The position numbers were made by a program, and so were the translations under genes. 64,000 bases of DNA from Epiperipatus broadwayi (Eukaryota; Onychophora; Udeonychophora; Euonychophora; Peripatidae), in NCBI GenBank assembly GCA_028023455.1, contig JAQFVV010012422.1:7863210-7927209 (forward strand). The letters are read 5' to 3'. The notes beneath the pieces were generated by a model that did not search any database, was not told the origin of the DNA, and saw nothing but the letters and a program-made list of their open reading frames with translations. Positions 32,521-44,869 of the stretch are shown one piece after another (position 1 is the stretch's first letter; each line of letters starts with the position of its first letter).

Positions 32521-33597
32521 AATTGAATACTTTTTGGTACACCAAATTACAAAAAGTAAGAGAATCTGATATTTAACTGCTTTCTCTGAACAGTCAGTTT
32601 AAATTCTATAAGATGACTGCTACAATCAAGGAATGGTAAAAAGTTTTAATGGTCTCCCTGAAAAAAGAATGCTAGAATTTCTTGGATATCACCTGCAAAA
32701 TTTAATCAGATTTGATAAACCCATTATAGAAAGCATTCACTGAAAATATGTAAAATCTTTACATATATCAAACATTAAGAAATTTTCAGCTATGCCTTCT
32801 GGGAATAAATATATGAATTTTCCGCATCTCAAATTGTCAATTCAAAAGGCAATTCTTTGAACTGTAAGTTGCAATCATTTTAAATATTGAAATACGGACT
32901 TATTGAAACAAAATGTGTGAAATTTAAACAAGCAGTGATCTTGAATTGCTTATAGAGGGCGCAACTGAAGATATTTATTATAGGGTCATGTGGTGTTTAA
33001 TTAAAGCAGAGTAAGACATTTTATTATCTGTGAGCCTACAACATTTTACAAAGAAGCATCTAATTTTTATATCTTTTACATTTCATATATATCTAATATT
33101 GTTCTAGATACATAAATTCAGAAATTAATAATATATTTAAAAATAGCTGTGTTAAATCTGGTCAAAGTACAAATAGTTAATAATTAGTCATAACAATTGT
33201 TCTTTTAAATTATTAATTGCCATTGTATTTTTATAGTTATTTGCATAATAAATTTGGAAAAACTACATTAAGATAATGTTATTCATTTCCATTCATATAC
33301 AGTATTTAACGATTCTAAAATAAGCTTATTGAAGTAATTTGTCGAAAATCAGATTTTATGACTCGAAAGAGCAAAATATATACTAAAAATCTTTCAGATA
33401 TAAGATTAATTAAATTGAATAATCGGTTGTCTAGAACAGTAATGTTTATGTATCATAATGTTAGATGAGCCTCATAGTTTTCATTAAATGCTCAACCAAA
33501 TGTCCCTCCTTCCCGCTATTTATTTTCTTTTTCAGGGCCAATTCTCTGCCGCAGGATGGCGCTACCATCAGCATAATAAGATATATTTTGGGCTTTT
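32521..33597. other. AT-rich stretch
   Basis: Nothing recognised except AGAGGGCGCAACT near 32954. Confidence 0.4.
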
Positions 33598-33958
33598 ATT
33601 TTGTTGTGACTTCACGTAGTTGCGTTTTAGCGCAATAAGGGCATTTTTGATTCACATTTTTTTGCAACTGTAAAAGAAATGAATCTTTCACGTAAAATTT
33701 ATAGATAGTAAAACACTATCAACAATAATATTTAAAGCTTATTTACATTGTAGCTTTAGGTATGAATATTTTTTTCTCACATAATTTAAAGTCTGTAACA
33801 AAACTAAATAAACCTTAATATAGTTTTGTTCTAGAATGATAATTTAAAAATTTTACTTTTTACTCATATGATTTCTTTAGAATATTTAATACACTGTTTA
33901 AATGAATAATTAACTTTTATGTTTGTCAGAAGACTGAAAAAGGGGGCAGCACTAGTTT

Positions 33959-35847
33959 AAAGATGTTAGATGTTTTTCCCGTTAGTTGGAGTAATACAAG
34001 AATAAGATTATTATTTAAAGGAAAGGGTAAGGATCATAGAAAGTTAAATAATTATAGACAGATAGCGGTAACATCAGTTTTATATAAAGTTTTCTCATAT
34101 ATGGCAGCTGGAAGAGTTGTAAAATGGATGCAAGAGAATAATGTAGTGGGAGAAATGCAAGGAGGTTTTAGGTCAGATAGGCGTATAGGAGATAATTTGT
34201 TTGTAGTTACACAACTTATGGAGATGAATAGGGATTCAGGTAGATCAGTTATATATGAGTTTTATAGATATAGAGAAAGCATATGATAGAGTAAATAGAA
34301 ATAGATTATGGGTAAGGTTAGCCAATTTGGGAATGGATGAAGCTTTAGTAAATATTATTAAGAAATTATATGAAAATAATTATTATACTTAGCAGTTAGG
34401 GGATATAGAATCAGTTAAAGTAAAAAATGGGGTGGGATTAAGGCAAGGATGCCCTATGTCACCTATTTTGTTTTTGAGTGAAATGAAGAAAGCAATAGAA
34501 AGACTAGGAAGAGTGGTAGAGACACCATTAATAGGTGGCAAGGGAGTATATATTTTGTCGGGTCTTTTTTTTTGCAGATGATATCTTTTTGTGTGTAGAA
34601 AGAAGAGAAGATGGGAATTATGTTGAGGACATGTGCAAGGGTTGGTAAAGAGATGGGGATTAAATTTAGTGAAGATGTAGAATTTTTATTGGGGGATATA
34701 AAGTTAAGTGTGGTGGATAGATATAGGTATTTGGGAATCATCTTATGTAATCAGGAAAATTGCTTGGATGAATGGGAGAAAAAATTGGTAAATGAAGCAA
34801 AGAAAAGAAAGGGTTTGATAAAGAAACTAACAGTATTTTCATATAATAAATATGATGTACCTAGAATAGTTTGGAAGGGAGTTGCAATAGCAGGGTTAAC
34901 ATATGGTAATGATGCATTATCTGTTAGTAAAAGGGTTTTAGATTGTTTAGAGAAAGTACAAAGGAAGTAGGAAGACATGCATTAGACGCAGAGATGTGGA
35001 CAGCAAAGGAGGCAATTCAAGGAGAAATGGGATGGTTAAGTTTTTATATGAGAGATGCAAAAAGTAAAATGAAAATGTTTGGTAGGTTGCAGTTTATGGA
35101 TAGTAAAAGAATAGCAAAAATAGTGTTCAATTGGGCTATGAGTAAAGGGCAGGTAACAAGATGGGTGAGAAAGGTAATGCGTATGTGAAAGATTTGGATA
35201 AAGAATTTATATCAGTATACTTGTATAAAAGATGGGATGATTGTGTTAGGAGGATTGTTGAGTGTTATAGTGGTAAGGAATGGGATAAAAGAATAGAAGC
35301 ATTAATAAAAAATAGGGAGTTGGAGAGATGGAGAACTAGTATGGAGGGTAAGAAGAGTTTAAATATATATAGAAGAAAATGGAATATTGGATGCGAGTTA
35401 ATTTATGATAATAGTAAGGAAAGTAGTTTATTATTTAAGGCTCGAACGGGATCTTTAGCAACAAGAGAATATACATGTAAATGGAAAACCATGGATAATT
35501 TAGTGTGCAAATTGTGTAAGGAAGGTATTAGGCACTTGTTGATTGAATGTAAATGCTTGAAAGCAGAAAGGGTACAGATAATGAAGTTATGGGAGAATAG
35601 ACATGAACAAAGTAGCTATACAGAAAGTGAGTTATTAGTTTTTATGTTGGGTTTGTGAAGAGATAAGGGGGATTTATAAAGGCCATAGAGTTAACAAAGA
35701 TTATGTTGTGGAAATGGGATGGGGCAGAATATGAGAAGACTTAAGAGTGGGGAATGGAGAATAAAATGGCTAACAGGTTTATCTGGGCATAATTGCTGAG
35801 ATATTCTTGACTTTGTTTAAGGAGAAGCCAAATACATCACATCACAT
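33959..35847 (+). pseudogene. LINE-L copy 1 (RT, C-terminal CCHC)
   Basis: Degenerate non-LTR retrotransposon copy. RT fragments: an NNYRQIAVTSVLYKVF block, GGFRSDRRIGDN and a motif-A remnant; then GLRQGCPMSPILF with a small deletion after it; motif C is split by a frameshift in the T-run at about 34565-34573. Downstream are YRYLGIIL, the GEMGWLSFYMRDAK block, GSLATREYTCKWK and the finger CKLCKEG..HLLIEC. About 200 bp near the start is deleted relative to copy 3. It ends with GCTAACAGGTTTATCTGGGC and a CATCACATCACATCATC tail. The clade is not assigned; there is no visible endonuclease because all copies are 5' truncated. Confidence 0.85.
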
Positions 35848-37966
35848 CATCAGATGTGAAGCATAGAGTGATAGAAAACATGAAAGCATATAATAATGGG
35901 AATGTTAGGTTTTCAGAAAATGAACTGAGTGATGTAGAGAAGAAATTGAAAAGTGGAAAGGCAAGAGGTTTAGATGGATAGGCAGCAGAGATGGTAATGA
36001 ATTTAAGATTTAGGGCAAAAGTAAAGTTATAATAAGATGGCACAGAATAGAGTATTCCCAATTAAATGGAGTAATACAAGAGTAAGATTATTATTTAACG
36101 GACAGGGAAAGGATCCTAGAAAGTTAAATAATTATAGACCGATAGCGTTAACATCAGTTTTATGTAAAGTTTTCTCATATATGGTGGCTAGAAGAGTTGT
36201 AAAATGTATGGAAGGGAATAATGTAGTGGAGGAAATGCAAGGAGGTTTTAGGTCAGATAGGCATATAGGAGATAGTTTATTTGTAGTTACACAACTTATA
36301 GATAAGAGTAGAAATTCAGATAGACAGTTATATATGAGTTTTATAGATATAGAGAAGGCATATGATAGAGTGAATAGAAATAGATTATGGATAAGTTTAG
36401 CAAATCTGGGAATGGATGAAGCTTTAGTGGGTGTTATTAAGAAATTATATGAAAATAATTACTATACAAATCAATTAGGGGATATAGAATCAGTTAAAGT
36501 TAAAAATGGGGTGGGACTGAGGCAAGGATGCCCTATGTCACCTATTTTGTTTGTGTTGTATTTGAGTGAAATGGAGAGAGCAATAGAAAGTCTAGGAAGA
36601 GGGATAGAGATACTGTTAACAGGCAGCAAGAGAGTATATACATTGTCGGGTCTTTTTTTTGTGGATGGTGTCTTTGTGTGCAGAAAGAAGATATGGAAGT
36701 TATGCTGAGGACATGCACAAGGGTGGGTAAAGATATGGGGATTAAATTTAGTGAAGAAAAATCAAATATAATGATGGTGAATACTGGGGAAAGAGAATAA
36801 AGATTTCTTATTGGGGGATATAAAGTTAAGTGTGGTGAATAGATATAGTTATTTGGGAATCATCTTGAGTCATAAGAAAAATTGCTTGGATGAATGGGAG
36901 AAAAAAATTGATAAATGATGCAAAGAAAAGAAAGGGATTGATAAAGAAATTAACAGTGTTTTCATATAATAAATATGATGTGGCTAGAATTGTAGGAAGC
37001 AAGTGGCAGTAGCAGGGTTAACATATGGCAATGATGCATTATGTGTTAGTAAAGGAGTATTAGATTGCTTAGAAAAGGTACAAAGGGAAGTAGGAAGACA
37101 TGCATTACATGCTGAGGTGTGGACAGCAAAAGAGGCAATTCAAGGAGAAATGGGATGGTCAAGTTTTTATATGAGGGATGCAAAAATCAAATTGAAAATG
37201 TTTGGTAGATTGCAGTTTATGAATAATAAAAGAATAGCCAAAATAGTATTTAACTGGGTTACAAATAAAGGGCAGGCAACAAGATGGGTGAGAAAGGTAA
37301 TGCGGTATGCAGAAGATTTGGATAAAGAAGTTATGTCAGTATACTTGTACAAAAGATGGGATGATTGTGTTAGGAGGGTTGTTGAATGTTATAGTGGGAA
37401 GGAGTGGGATAATAAAGAATAGGGAGTTGGAGAGATGGAGAGCTAGTATGGAGAATAAAACGAGTTTAAATATATATAATAGTAAACGGAACATTGGGTG
37501 TGAGTTAATTTATGATAATAGTAAGGAAAGTGGTTTATTGTTTAAGGCTTGAATGGGATCTTTAGCAACAAGGGAATATACACGTAAATGGAAAAATATG
37601 GGTGATTTAATCTGCAAGTTGTGTAAGGAAGGCATAGAAAATGTTAGGCATCTGTTACTTCAATGTAAAGGTTTGGAAGCAGAAAGGGTTAAAATAATGA
37701 AGTTATGGAAGGTTAAATATGAACAAAGTGATTATACAGAAAGTGAGTTATTGGTTTTTATGCTAGGTTTGAGAAAAAATAAGGGGGTTTAGATATGAAG
37801 GTCATGGAGTTTGCAAAGATTATGTTGTGGAAATGGGATGGAGCAGATTGTGGGAAAACTTAGGGTGGACAATGGAAAAGGAAGGTAATGTGGCTAACAG
37901 GTTTCTCTGGGCATAGCTGCTGAGAGATTCCTGACTCCGTTTAAGGAGAGGTCACAGTACATTGTT
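35848..37966 (+). pseudogene. LINE-L copy 2
   Basis: Begins straight after the tail of copy 1. ORF 36037-36708 gives the longest continuous RT part: NNYRPIALTSVLCKVF, motif A FIDIEKAYDRVN, motif B GLRQGCPMSPILF, and a mutated motif C (FVDG instead of FADD). Frameshifts follow. The 3' region encodes the GEMGWSSFYMRDAK block and CKLCKEG..HLLLQC finger (37553-37792). It ends at about 37966 in GAGAGGTCACAGTACATT with a degenerate tail. Inactive. Confidence 0.85.
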
Positions 37967-38312
37967 GTGATTTTACGTAGTTGCGTTTTAGCACAATAAG
38001 GACATTTTTGAGTCACCTTTTTTTGAACTGTAAAAGCAATGAATCTTTTACATAAAATTTATAGATAGTAAAACACTATCAACAATAATATTTAAAGCTT
38101 ATTTACAATGTAGCTTTAGGTATGAATATTTTTTTCTCACATAATTTAAAGTCTGTAACAAAATTAAATAAACCTTAATATAGGTTTGTTCTAGAATGAT
38201 AATTTAAAAATTTTACTTTTTACTCTTATATGATTTCTTTAGAATATTTAATACACTGTTTAAATGAATAATTAACTTTTATGTTTCTCAGAAGACTGAA
38301 AAAGGGGGCAGC

Positions 38313-40447
38313 ACTAGTTTAAAGATGTTAGATGTGAAGGATAGAGTGATAGAAAACATGAAAGCATATAGTAATGGGAATATTAGGTTTTCAGAAAATG
38401 AACTGAGTGATGTAGAGAAGAAATTGAAAAGTGGAAAGGCAAGAGGTTTAGATGGATGGGCATCAGAGATGGTAATGAATTTAAGATTTAGGATAAAAGT
38501 AAAGTTATTAGCCTGTTTTAATAAGATGGCACAGAATAGAGTTTTCCCAAGTAATTGGAGTAATACAAGAGTAAGATTATTATTTAAAGGACAGGGAAAG
38601 GATCCTAGAAAGTTAAATAATTATAGACTGATAGTGGTAACATCAGTTTTATATAAAGTTTTCTCACATATGGTGGCTAGAAGAGTTGTAAAATGGATAG
38701 AAGGGAATAATGTAGTGGGGGAAATGCAAGGAGGTTTTAGATTAGATAGGCGTATAGGAGATAGTTTATTTGTAGTTACACAACTTATGGATATGAGTAT
38801 CAAATCAGGTAAACAGTTATATATATATGAGTTTTATAGATATAGAGAAGGCATATGATAGAGCAAATAAAAATAGATTATGGATAAGTTGGCAAATTTG
38901 GGAATGGATGAAGCTTTAGTAGATATTATAATTATTATTATATATATATCAATTAGGGAATATAGTATCAGTTAAAGTTAAAAATGTGTGGGACTAAGGC
39001 AAGATTGCCCTATGTCACCTATTTTGTTTGTGCTGTATTTGAGTGCAATGGAAAGAGCAATAGAAAGATTAGGAAGAGGGATAGAGATACCGTTAATAGG
39101 TAGTAAGAGAGTATATATTTTGACAGGTCTTTTTTTTGCGGATATATTTTTGTGTGCAGAAAGAAGAGAAGATATGGAAGTTATGCTGAGGACATGTGCA
39201 AGGGTGGATAAAGAGATGGAGATTAAATTTAGTGAAGAAAAGTCAAATATAATGTTGGTTAATACTGAGGAAAGAGAAGATGGAGAATTTTTATTGGGAG
39301 ATATTAAGTTAAGTGTGATCAATAGATATAGTCATTTGGGAATTATTTTAAGTAATTAGAAAAATTATTTGGATGAATGGGAGAAAAAATTGATTAATGA
39401 AGCAAAGAAAGGAAAGCGATTGATAAAGAAATTGACAGTGTTTTCATATAAAAAAATGATGTAGCTAGAATTATATGGGAGTTGTAGTAGCATGGTTAAC
39501 ATATGGTAATGATGCATTAATAGTAAATGGGTATTAAATTACTTAGAAAAAGTTCAAAGGGAAGTAGGAAGACGTTCATTAGATGCAGATGTATGGACAG
39601 CAAGGGAGGCAATTCAAGGAGAAATGGGATGGTCAAGTTTTCATATGAGAGATGCAAAAAGTAAAATGAAAATGTTTGGTAGATTGCAATTTATGGATAA
39701 TAAAAGAATAGCTAAAATAGTATTTAATTGGGTTATGAGTAAAGGGCAGGCAACAAGATGGATGAGAAAGGTAATGTGGTATGCAAAAGATTTGGATAAA
39801 GAATTTATATCAGTATATTTGTACAAAAGATGGGATGATTGTGTTAGGAAAATTGTTGAATATTATAGTGGTAAGGAATGGGATAAAAGAATAGATTTAT
39901 TAATAAAAAATAGGGAGTTAGAGAGATGGAGATTAAAAAGAGTTTAAATATATATATAGAAATAAACAGAATATTAGGTGCCAGTTAATATATGATAATA
40001 GTAAGGAAAGTAGTTTATTGTTTAAGGCTCGAATGGGATCTTTAGCAACAAGACAATATACATGTAAATGGAAAAATATGAGTGATTTAGTCTGTAAATT
40101 ATGTAAGGAAGCAATAGAAAATATTAGGCATCTGTTAATTGAATGTAAATGCTTGAAAACAGAAAGGGCACATATAATGAAGTTATGGAAGAATAAATAT
40201 GAAAAAACGTGATTATACAGAAAGTGGATTATTGGTTTTTATGCTGGGTTTGGGAAAAGATAAGGGGGATTTAGATATAAAGGCCATCGCGTTGACAAAG
40301 ATTATGTTGTGGAAATGGGATGGAGCAGAATATGGGAAAACTTAAGACTGGGGAATGTAAAATAAAGTAGCTAACAGGTTTCTCTGGGCATATTTGCTGA
40401 GAGATTCTTGACTTCATTTAAGGAGAAGCTACAGTACATCACATCAC
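38313..40447 (+). pseudogene. LINE-L copy 3
   Basis: ORF 38325-38858 reads LKSGKARGLDGWASEMV, NNYRLIVVTSVLYKVF, GGFRLDRRIGDSLF. Motif A (FYRYREG) is frameshifted. ORF 38988-39359 has GLRQDCPMSPILF and FADIF (one D of motif C lost). It then reads GEMGWSSFHMRDAK (39624-39947) and CKLCKEAIENIRHLLIEC (40018-40212). It ends with the LINE-L tail and CATCACATCACATCACAT at about 40437-40454. It preserves the segment missing at the start of copy 1. Confidence 0.85.
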
Positions 40448-40452
40448 ATCAC

Positions 40453-40973
40453 ATGGAGAGTAAAACGAGTTTAAATATATATATAGAAGCAAACAGAACA
40501 TTGGGTGTGAATTAATTTATGATAATAGTAAGGAAAGTAGTTTATTGTTTAAGGCTCGAATGGGATCTTTAGCTACAAGGGAATATACACGTAAATGGAA
40601 AAATATGGGTGATTTAGTCTGCAAGTTGTATAAGGAAGGCATAAAAAATATTAGGCGTCTGTTTCTTCAATGTAAATGCTTGGAAGCAGAAAGGGTACAG
40701 ATAATGAAGTTATGGGAGAATAGGTATGAACAAAGTGATTATACAGAAAGTGAGTTATTGGTTTTTATGCTAGGTTAAGGGGGATTTAGATATGAAGGTC
40801 ATGGAGTTAACAAAGATTATGTTGTGGAAATAGGATGGAGCAGATTACGGCAAAACTTAGGGTGGACAATGGAAAGGGAAGGTAAAGTGGCTAACAGGTT
40901 TCTCTGGGCATAGCTGTTGAGAGATTCCTGACTCCGTTTAAGGAGAAGTCACAGTTTATCACATCATTTATTT
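40453..40973 (+). pseudogene. LINE-L copy 4, 3' end only
   Basis: About 520 bp: GSLATREYTRKWK, the finger CKLYKEG..RLFLQC (second Cys replaced by Tyr), YTESELLVFMLG, then the 3' UTR with GCTAACAGGTTTCTCTGGGC and a short tail. Confidence 0.8.
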
Positions 40974-41124
40974 CAGCTGCCTTTATGCATACCCAAGCTA
41001 AGACCTAGCATTTTGTGAACAAAAGCCTAATTACACTTTTTTGTGATTGCTTTTTATTAAGTAATTACACCCATAAAACTAAAAACTATATATATAATCC
41101 TGATGTAGATATAATGATGCATAT

Positions 41125-41600
41125 TATCATCATCATCAATTATTATCAATCCACTGCAGGATGAAGGTCTCTCCAAGTTCAATCCATGTTTTTCTATTTT
41201 TAGCTTCTTTTCTCCACATCACCCCTGCACACTTTCTTATTTCATCCATTCATCTCACATGTGGTCTCTTTCTGGGTCTTTTACAATCTCTTGGAATCCA
41301 GTTTAAAATTTCAATTGTCCATCTGTTATCATCTCTTCTAACAATATGCCCAGCCCAACTTCACTTCAGTCTTTTAATTTTTTCAATGAGGTCAGTAACA
41401 CCTATTTGTTCTCTTACCCATACATTGTGTTTTTGATCCCTTCTTGTTACTCCCAACATGAATCTCTCCATACTTCTTTGAGTGGTCTGAAGTCTCTGTA
41501 TTGCTCTTCTATTAAGTGTCCAAGTCTCAGATCCATAAGTAAGAACTGGCAAAACACATTTATTGAAAACCTTCCTTTTCAAACCCATAGGCATATTATA
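41125..41600 (-). pseudogene. RTE LINE 3' fragment
   Basis: Minus-strand 3' end of the RTE family with the tail CATCATCATCAATTATTATC at 41130. Encoded pieces: the YGSETWTLNRRAIQR block and VREQIGVTDLIEKI (41361-41639). It ends abruptly at about 41600 at MPMGLKR, where a plus-strand RTE relic begins. Confidence 0.85.
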
Positions 41601-42540
41601 GAAGAGGATAAAAGTTTCAAATATATAAAATAACATCATGGTGTTGGAGCAAAAGTTATTTCAGCAATAAAAAGAAAAGATGGAACTACTGCCAAAAAGC
41701 AGGATGGCATTGTGAAATGGGTGGAAGAGTTCTACAAAGAATTATATAATAATCAAGAATAAGAAATAATAAGAAATAACTACTATACTTATTACATCTT
41801 CTAAATTGCTAGGAATTTTAAATGAAGAGGTGCCACAACTAAATCAATGAAGAAGGGAAAAATGCCAGGAATGGTGGAAATATTATTGATATATTAAAAG
41901 AAGCAGATAAACAAAGAGAAAAGGTTGTTGGAAAAACTATACATAGAAAATGTCTAAATGATAAACCGTATCAGATAATTGCAAGAAATGCACCAGTAAA
42001 CATTGATATTTAAGAATAGTAACAAAGAAGATATTCAAATACCAAATCTTTATCAAGATAATTATAATCTATTTACAGTAAATTTTGGATTCAGACCAAC
42101 CAAAAAACAGCCTGGATTTTAAAGTAGTTTTAGCCCTGAAAATTACATCCAAATATTGAATTTTTTTTAAAAAAATGAATATCAGTTTACATTCTGCTTT
42201 AGATTTATTAGATTGTGAAAAAAAGCATTTGATTCTAGAAACATTTCTAGTGTTTAAAGCTTTGGGCCATCAAGATGTAGACCTGGAGGATTGTCATATT
42301 CTGAAGAATATTTATCATATTGTGACAGTAGTGATTAGATTATATAGTCCATACTAAGAAAATTAACATTAATACGGATATATAATAGAATGGTTCCATG
42401 TCTCCAAAACTTATTGCAACAGTTTTAAAAAGAGTAGTTGTTAATTAAAATGAAAGGCGAATGAACCACAAATGCAGAGATTACTTAAGTTATCTAAGAT
42501 TGACCAATAATGGGATTGTTTTTGCAAATAATGCTTTAGA

Positions 42541-43692
42541 GTAGGAATGGGAATGTTTTTTGCTTCTAAGGGCCATTTGGATATTTATAATCTCATTCAT
42601 GGACCTCACAAAATTGACTTAAAACTTTGCCTGCTATATTTGACTAAACATTTAAATAATTTACCATTAATGCTGGGCAATTTTTTTAAATTGATAGGTC
42701 AATTTTAACTTTCCTCTTTTAAATGAGGGCCATAATTTTTTTGGTGAATTAAAAATAAAGTAACATTATTATTATTAATGACCGTTCCAGATTAAATTAT
42801 AATTTTTCCGATTCACCTTGAACCTATCTTGCCATATATTTTTAAATTTCCTTTCAAGTCTGAACAGGTTAATTCTACAGCATATATGATGCAGTCTTCT
42901 ATAAACACTCGTTCAGAAAATGGTTTCAAAGTTTCTGTTTTTTTAATAACTTGCCCTCAAATAATTTTATGGCTTGTTTGTACTTTCTATAAAACATGTC
43001 AACTCCTTGATGAAGCTCATTTTCAAGTTTTCTAGTTTAATATTTCTTTCTTCCCCCAATAGTTTTGTTGTAGTCAGAATGCTTGATAAATAATGTCTCT
43101 AAATAATGTGTTGTTTTTAACTGAATTATTATGCATATTGATTTATTATTTCTATATAAAAAAGCGCAATTTTCTGTTGTGTGAATTTTTTTATCTTATT
43201 CCTGTAGCCATCCTAATAAAAGAAAAAGGGAAGAAAAATAATAATAATAAAATGAAGTAAAATTTTAGTTTTATTTTGGCTAGTTATATGTTTGTTTGTT
43301 TTTTATATGTCAAAGCATTGACCGGGAAGCGAACCTGGGCCGGCTGCTTGGAAGGCAGCTATGCTAACCGCTAGGCTACCAACGCTTGACTAGTTATATA
43401 TTTGTTGGTAAAAGTTACTATAAAAACGAACAAAATGATTCCATAGTCAGATAGACCACACACTCTATAGATGATTTGCTAGAGTGCCACACCTCTGATA
43501 GAATGAAGTAAAATTATTATAAAGGTTAGAGAGAGAAAAAGAGTAGTTGAGAAAATAAATATTTTATTTTACTTAACTCTTAATCTAATATATGCATGTT
43601 TAAATAGAAGTTTTATACAGATCCATTTTACATATGTTTATAAAAATGTCTGTAAACAGACTTAGCCTATGAGCCTGACATTCCCCATCTCT
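42541..43692. mobile_element. Non-autonomous hAT element with 8-bp TSD
   Basis: 1152-bp insert between two copies of GCTTTAGA (42533-42540 and 43693-43700). Ends are imperfect inverted repeats: GTAGGAATGGGAATG and CATTCCCCATCTCT. The 8-bp duplication and the GGGCCATTTGG block near the end fit the hAT superfamily. No transposase frame is recognised. A SINE is nested inside. Confidence 0.85.
43297..43389 (-). mobile_element. tRNA-Gly(UCC)-derived SINE, complete
   Basis: 93-bp insert with a 17-bp target duplication (CTAGTTATATGTTTGTT at 43280-43296, CTAGTTATATATTTGTT at 43390-43406). 43315-43385 on the minus strand is a 71-nt tRNA-like body: GCGTTGGTAGCCTAGCGGTT, anticodon arm CTGCC-TTCCAAG-CAG (anticodon TCC), and GGTTCGCTTCCCGG as B box. 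It ends in a short TGACATATAAAAAACA tail. B-box A-to-C change and acceptor mismatch indicate a SINE, not a working tRNA gene. Confidence 0.85.
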
Positions 43693-44505
43693 GCTTTAGA
43701 GGTAGATGAAAGTAAGGGAACAGGATTAAAGATAAATACTGAAAGAACTAAAATTATGTTCATTGGAGAAGAAAAGAAAGATTGATAATTTCAAATTAGT
43801 AGTTAACAACTACAAATAACTTAGTCAGAATATTAACACAGATGGAGACGTAATGGATAAGACTAAATCTGTGGAGTGCTTTTGACTGAAATAAACTTAA
43901 TATTAAAAGAATACATATTTATGTGTTCAAAAAGGAAGGTTTTTAATAGATGCACTTTAGCACTTCACTTATGGACTTGAGAATTTGAAACTTAATAGAG
44001 GAATGATGTAGAGGCTTCAGACCCCTCAACAAAATATGGAGAGATATATGCTAGGAATAACAAATAGGAATCAAAAACTGGTATTATTAAAAAAATTATG
44101 GGAATGAAATAAAACTAGTATGGAAATGTTTCTAGAAGAGATGATAATAGCCAGTTAAAGTTTAAACTGCATCCTAAGATAGTTAAAAAAACCTAGAAAA
44201 AGACCACATGATATAGATGGACGAAATAAGAAAGGTTATGGATGTGATGTGGAGAAGAGCGGCTATACATTGAAAAACTTCATTACATTTGAAGAGTATT
44301 TCATACTGCAGTGTATTGATAATTGTTGAAATAATGATGATGATGACGATTTTAATCTGATTTGAAATTGCAATAAAATTAAATTCTTTTTATCAAGATT
44401 TTTTTATTTAAAAGCTAAAATAATTAAAAATATAAGTATACTATTTTTATATTATTAATAATTTTGTATTTTTAAGGATTAAGTATTATTTTATTTGTTT
44501 TATAG

Positions 44506-44605
44506 ATATTTCTAAAAGTAAATAAGATGTCCTTCAGTTTGAATACCATAATTCAGCAAAGTAGGAACCATCTGTGCTGTGATTTTGAGCTGCTAAATCG
44601 AAATG
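44506..44605 (+). CDS. Possible further exon of the ZP gene
   Basis: A strong acceptor (TTTTATTTGTTTTATAG) and a donor (GGTAAAA) bound a 100-bp frame compatible with the phase-0 exit of exon E: IFLKVNKMSF, then CCDFELLN. It has two adjacent cysteines and no stop. There is no clear homology, because regions after the ZP module are poorly conserved. Joining it would make a 29-kb intron. It could equally be chance or an exon of another gene. Confidence 0.35.
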
Positions 44606-44869
44606 GTAAAAAAAAAAGATAAAAAGTTAATTTGTTATGAATACACTACTATGGAAAATTTTAAATGTATTCATAATTATTCCCAGTTGAGTGTATCTTT
44701 ATTAACAATCATGTATAGATAAAATTATTTATAGATACAAATAAATAAATAAATAAACAATTTAAATGCAGCTATATTTTTGTAAAAAGCGAATTTTTGA
44801 CTGTAAATTATATTTTATACAATATTAGTATACGAGATATTGGAATTTGTTATTTTTTTGCATATATAC

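Larger units (their letters stand above)
33598..37966 (+). repeat. Tandem duplication, unit 1
   Basis: The unit consists of about 360 bp of non-LINE sequence (33598-33958), one LINE-L copy (33959-35847) and a second LINE-L copy (35848-37966). The 360-bp leader recurs at 37967-38325, diverged by scattered substitutions (compare TTGTGACTTCACGTAGTTGC with TTGTGATTTTACGTAGTTGC). Unit 2 repeats the order leader, LINE-L, LINE-L. Confidence 0.8.
37967..40973 (+). repeat. Tandem duplication, unit 2
   Basis: Leader 37967-38312, LINE-L copy 3 (38313-40447) and a shorter LINE-L copy 4 (40453-40973). It parallels unit 1, except that the second LINE-L is cut to its last 520 bp. Confidence 0.8.
41601..44350 (+). 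pseudogene. RTE LINE relic split by a hAT element
   Basis: Plus-strand old RTE copy. 41640-42540 aligns by translation with the region from FISAIRKKD through the RT to ANNAL. It is interrupted by the hAT element 42541-43692. From 43693 the frame continues as DLQE-, KINTERTKIMF and later PRKRPH.., ending in AATGATGATGATGACGAT at about 44330-44350. Stops and indels are numerous, so it is much older than the 23.8-26.9 kb copy. Confidence 0.8.

Noticed and set aside
34463-39826. Minus-strand ORFs across the LINE-L array
   Set aside because: They are antisense shadows of the LINE-L frames.
43315-43385. Functional tRNA-Gly gene
   Set aside because: The 17-bp target duplication, B-box substitution and acceptor mismatch show a retroposed SINE nested in a hAT element.
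41125-44350. Twin-primed (5'-inverted) single RTE insertion
   Set aside because: Both the minus and the plus piece contain the 3' end and differ greatly in age, so they are separate insertions.
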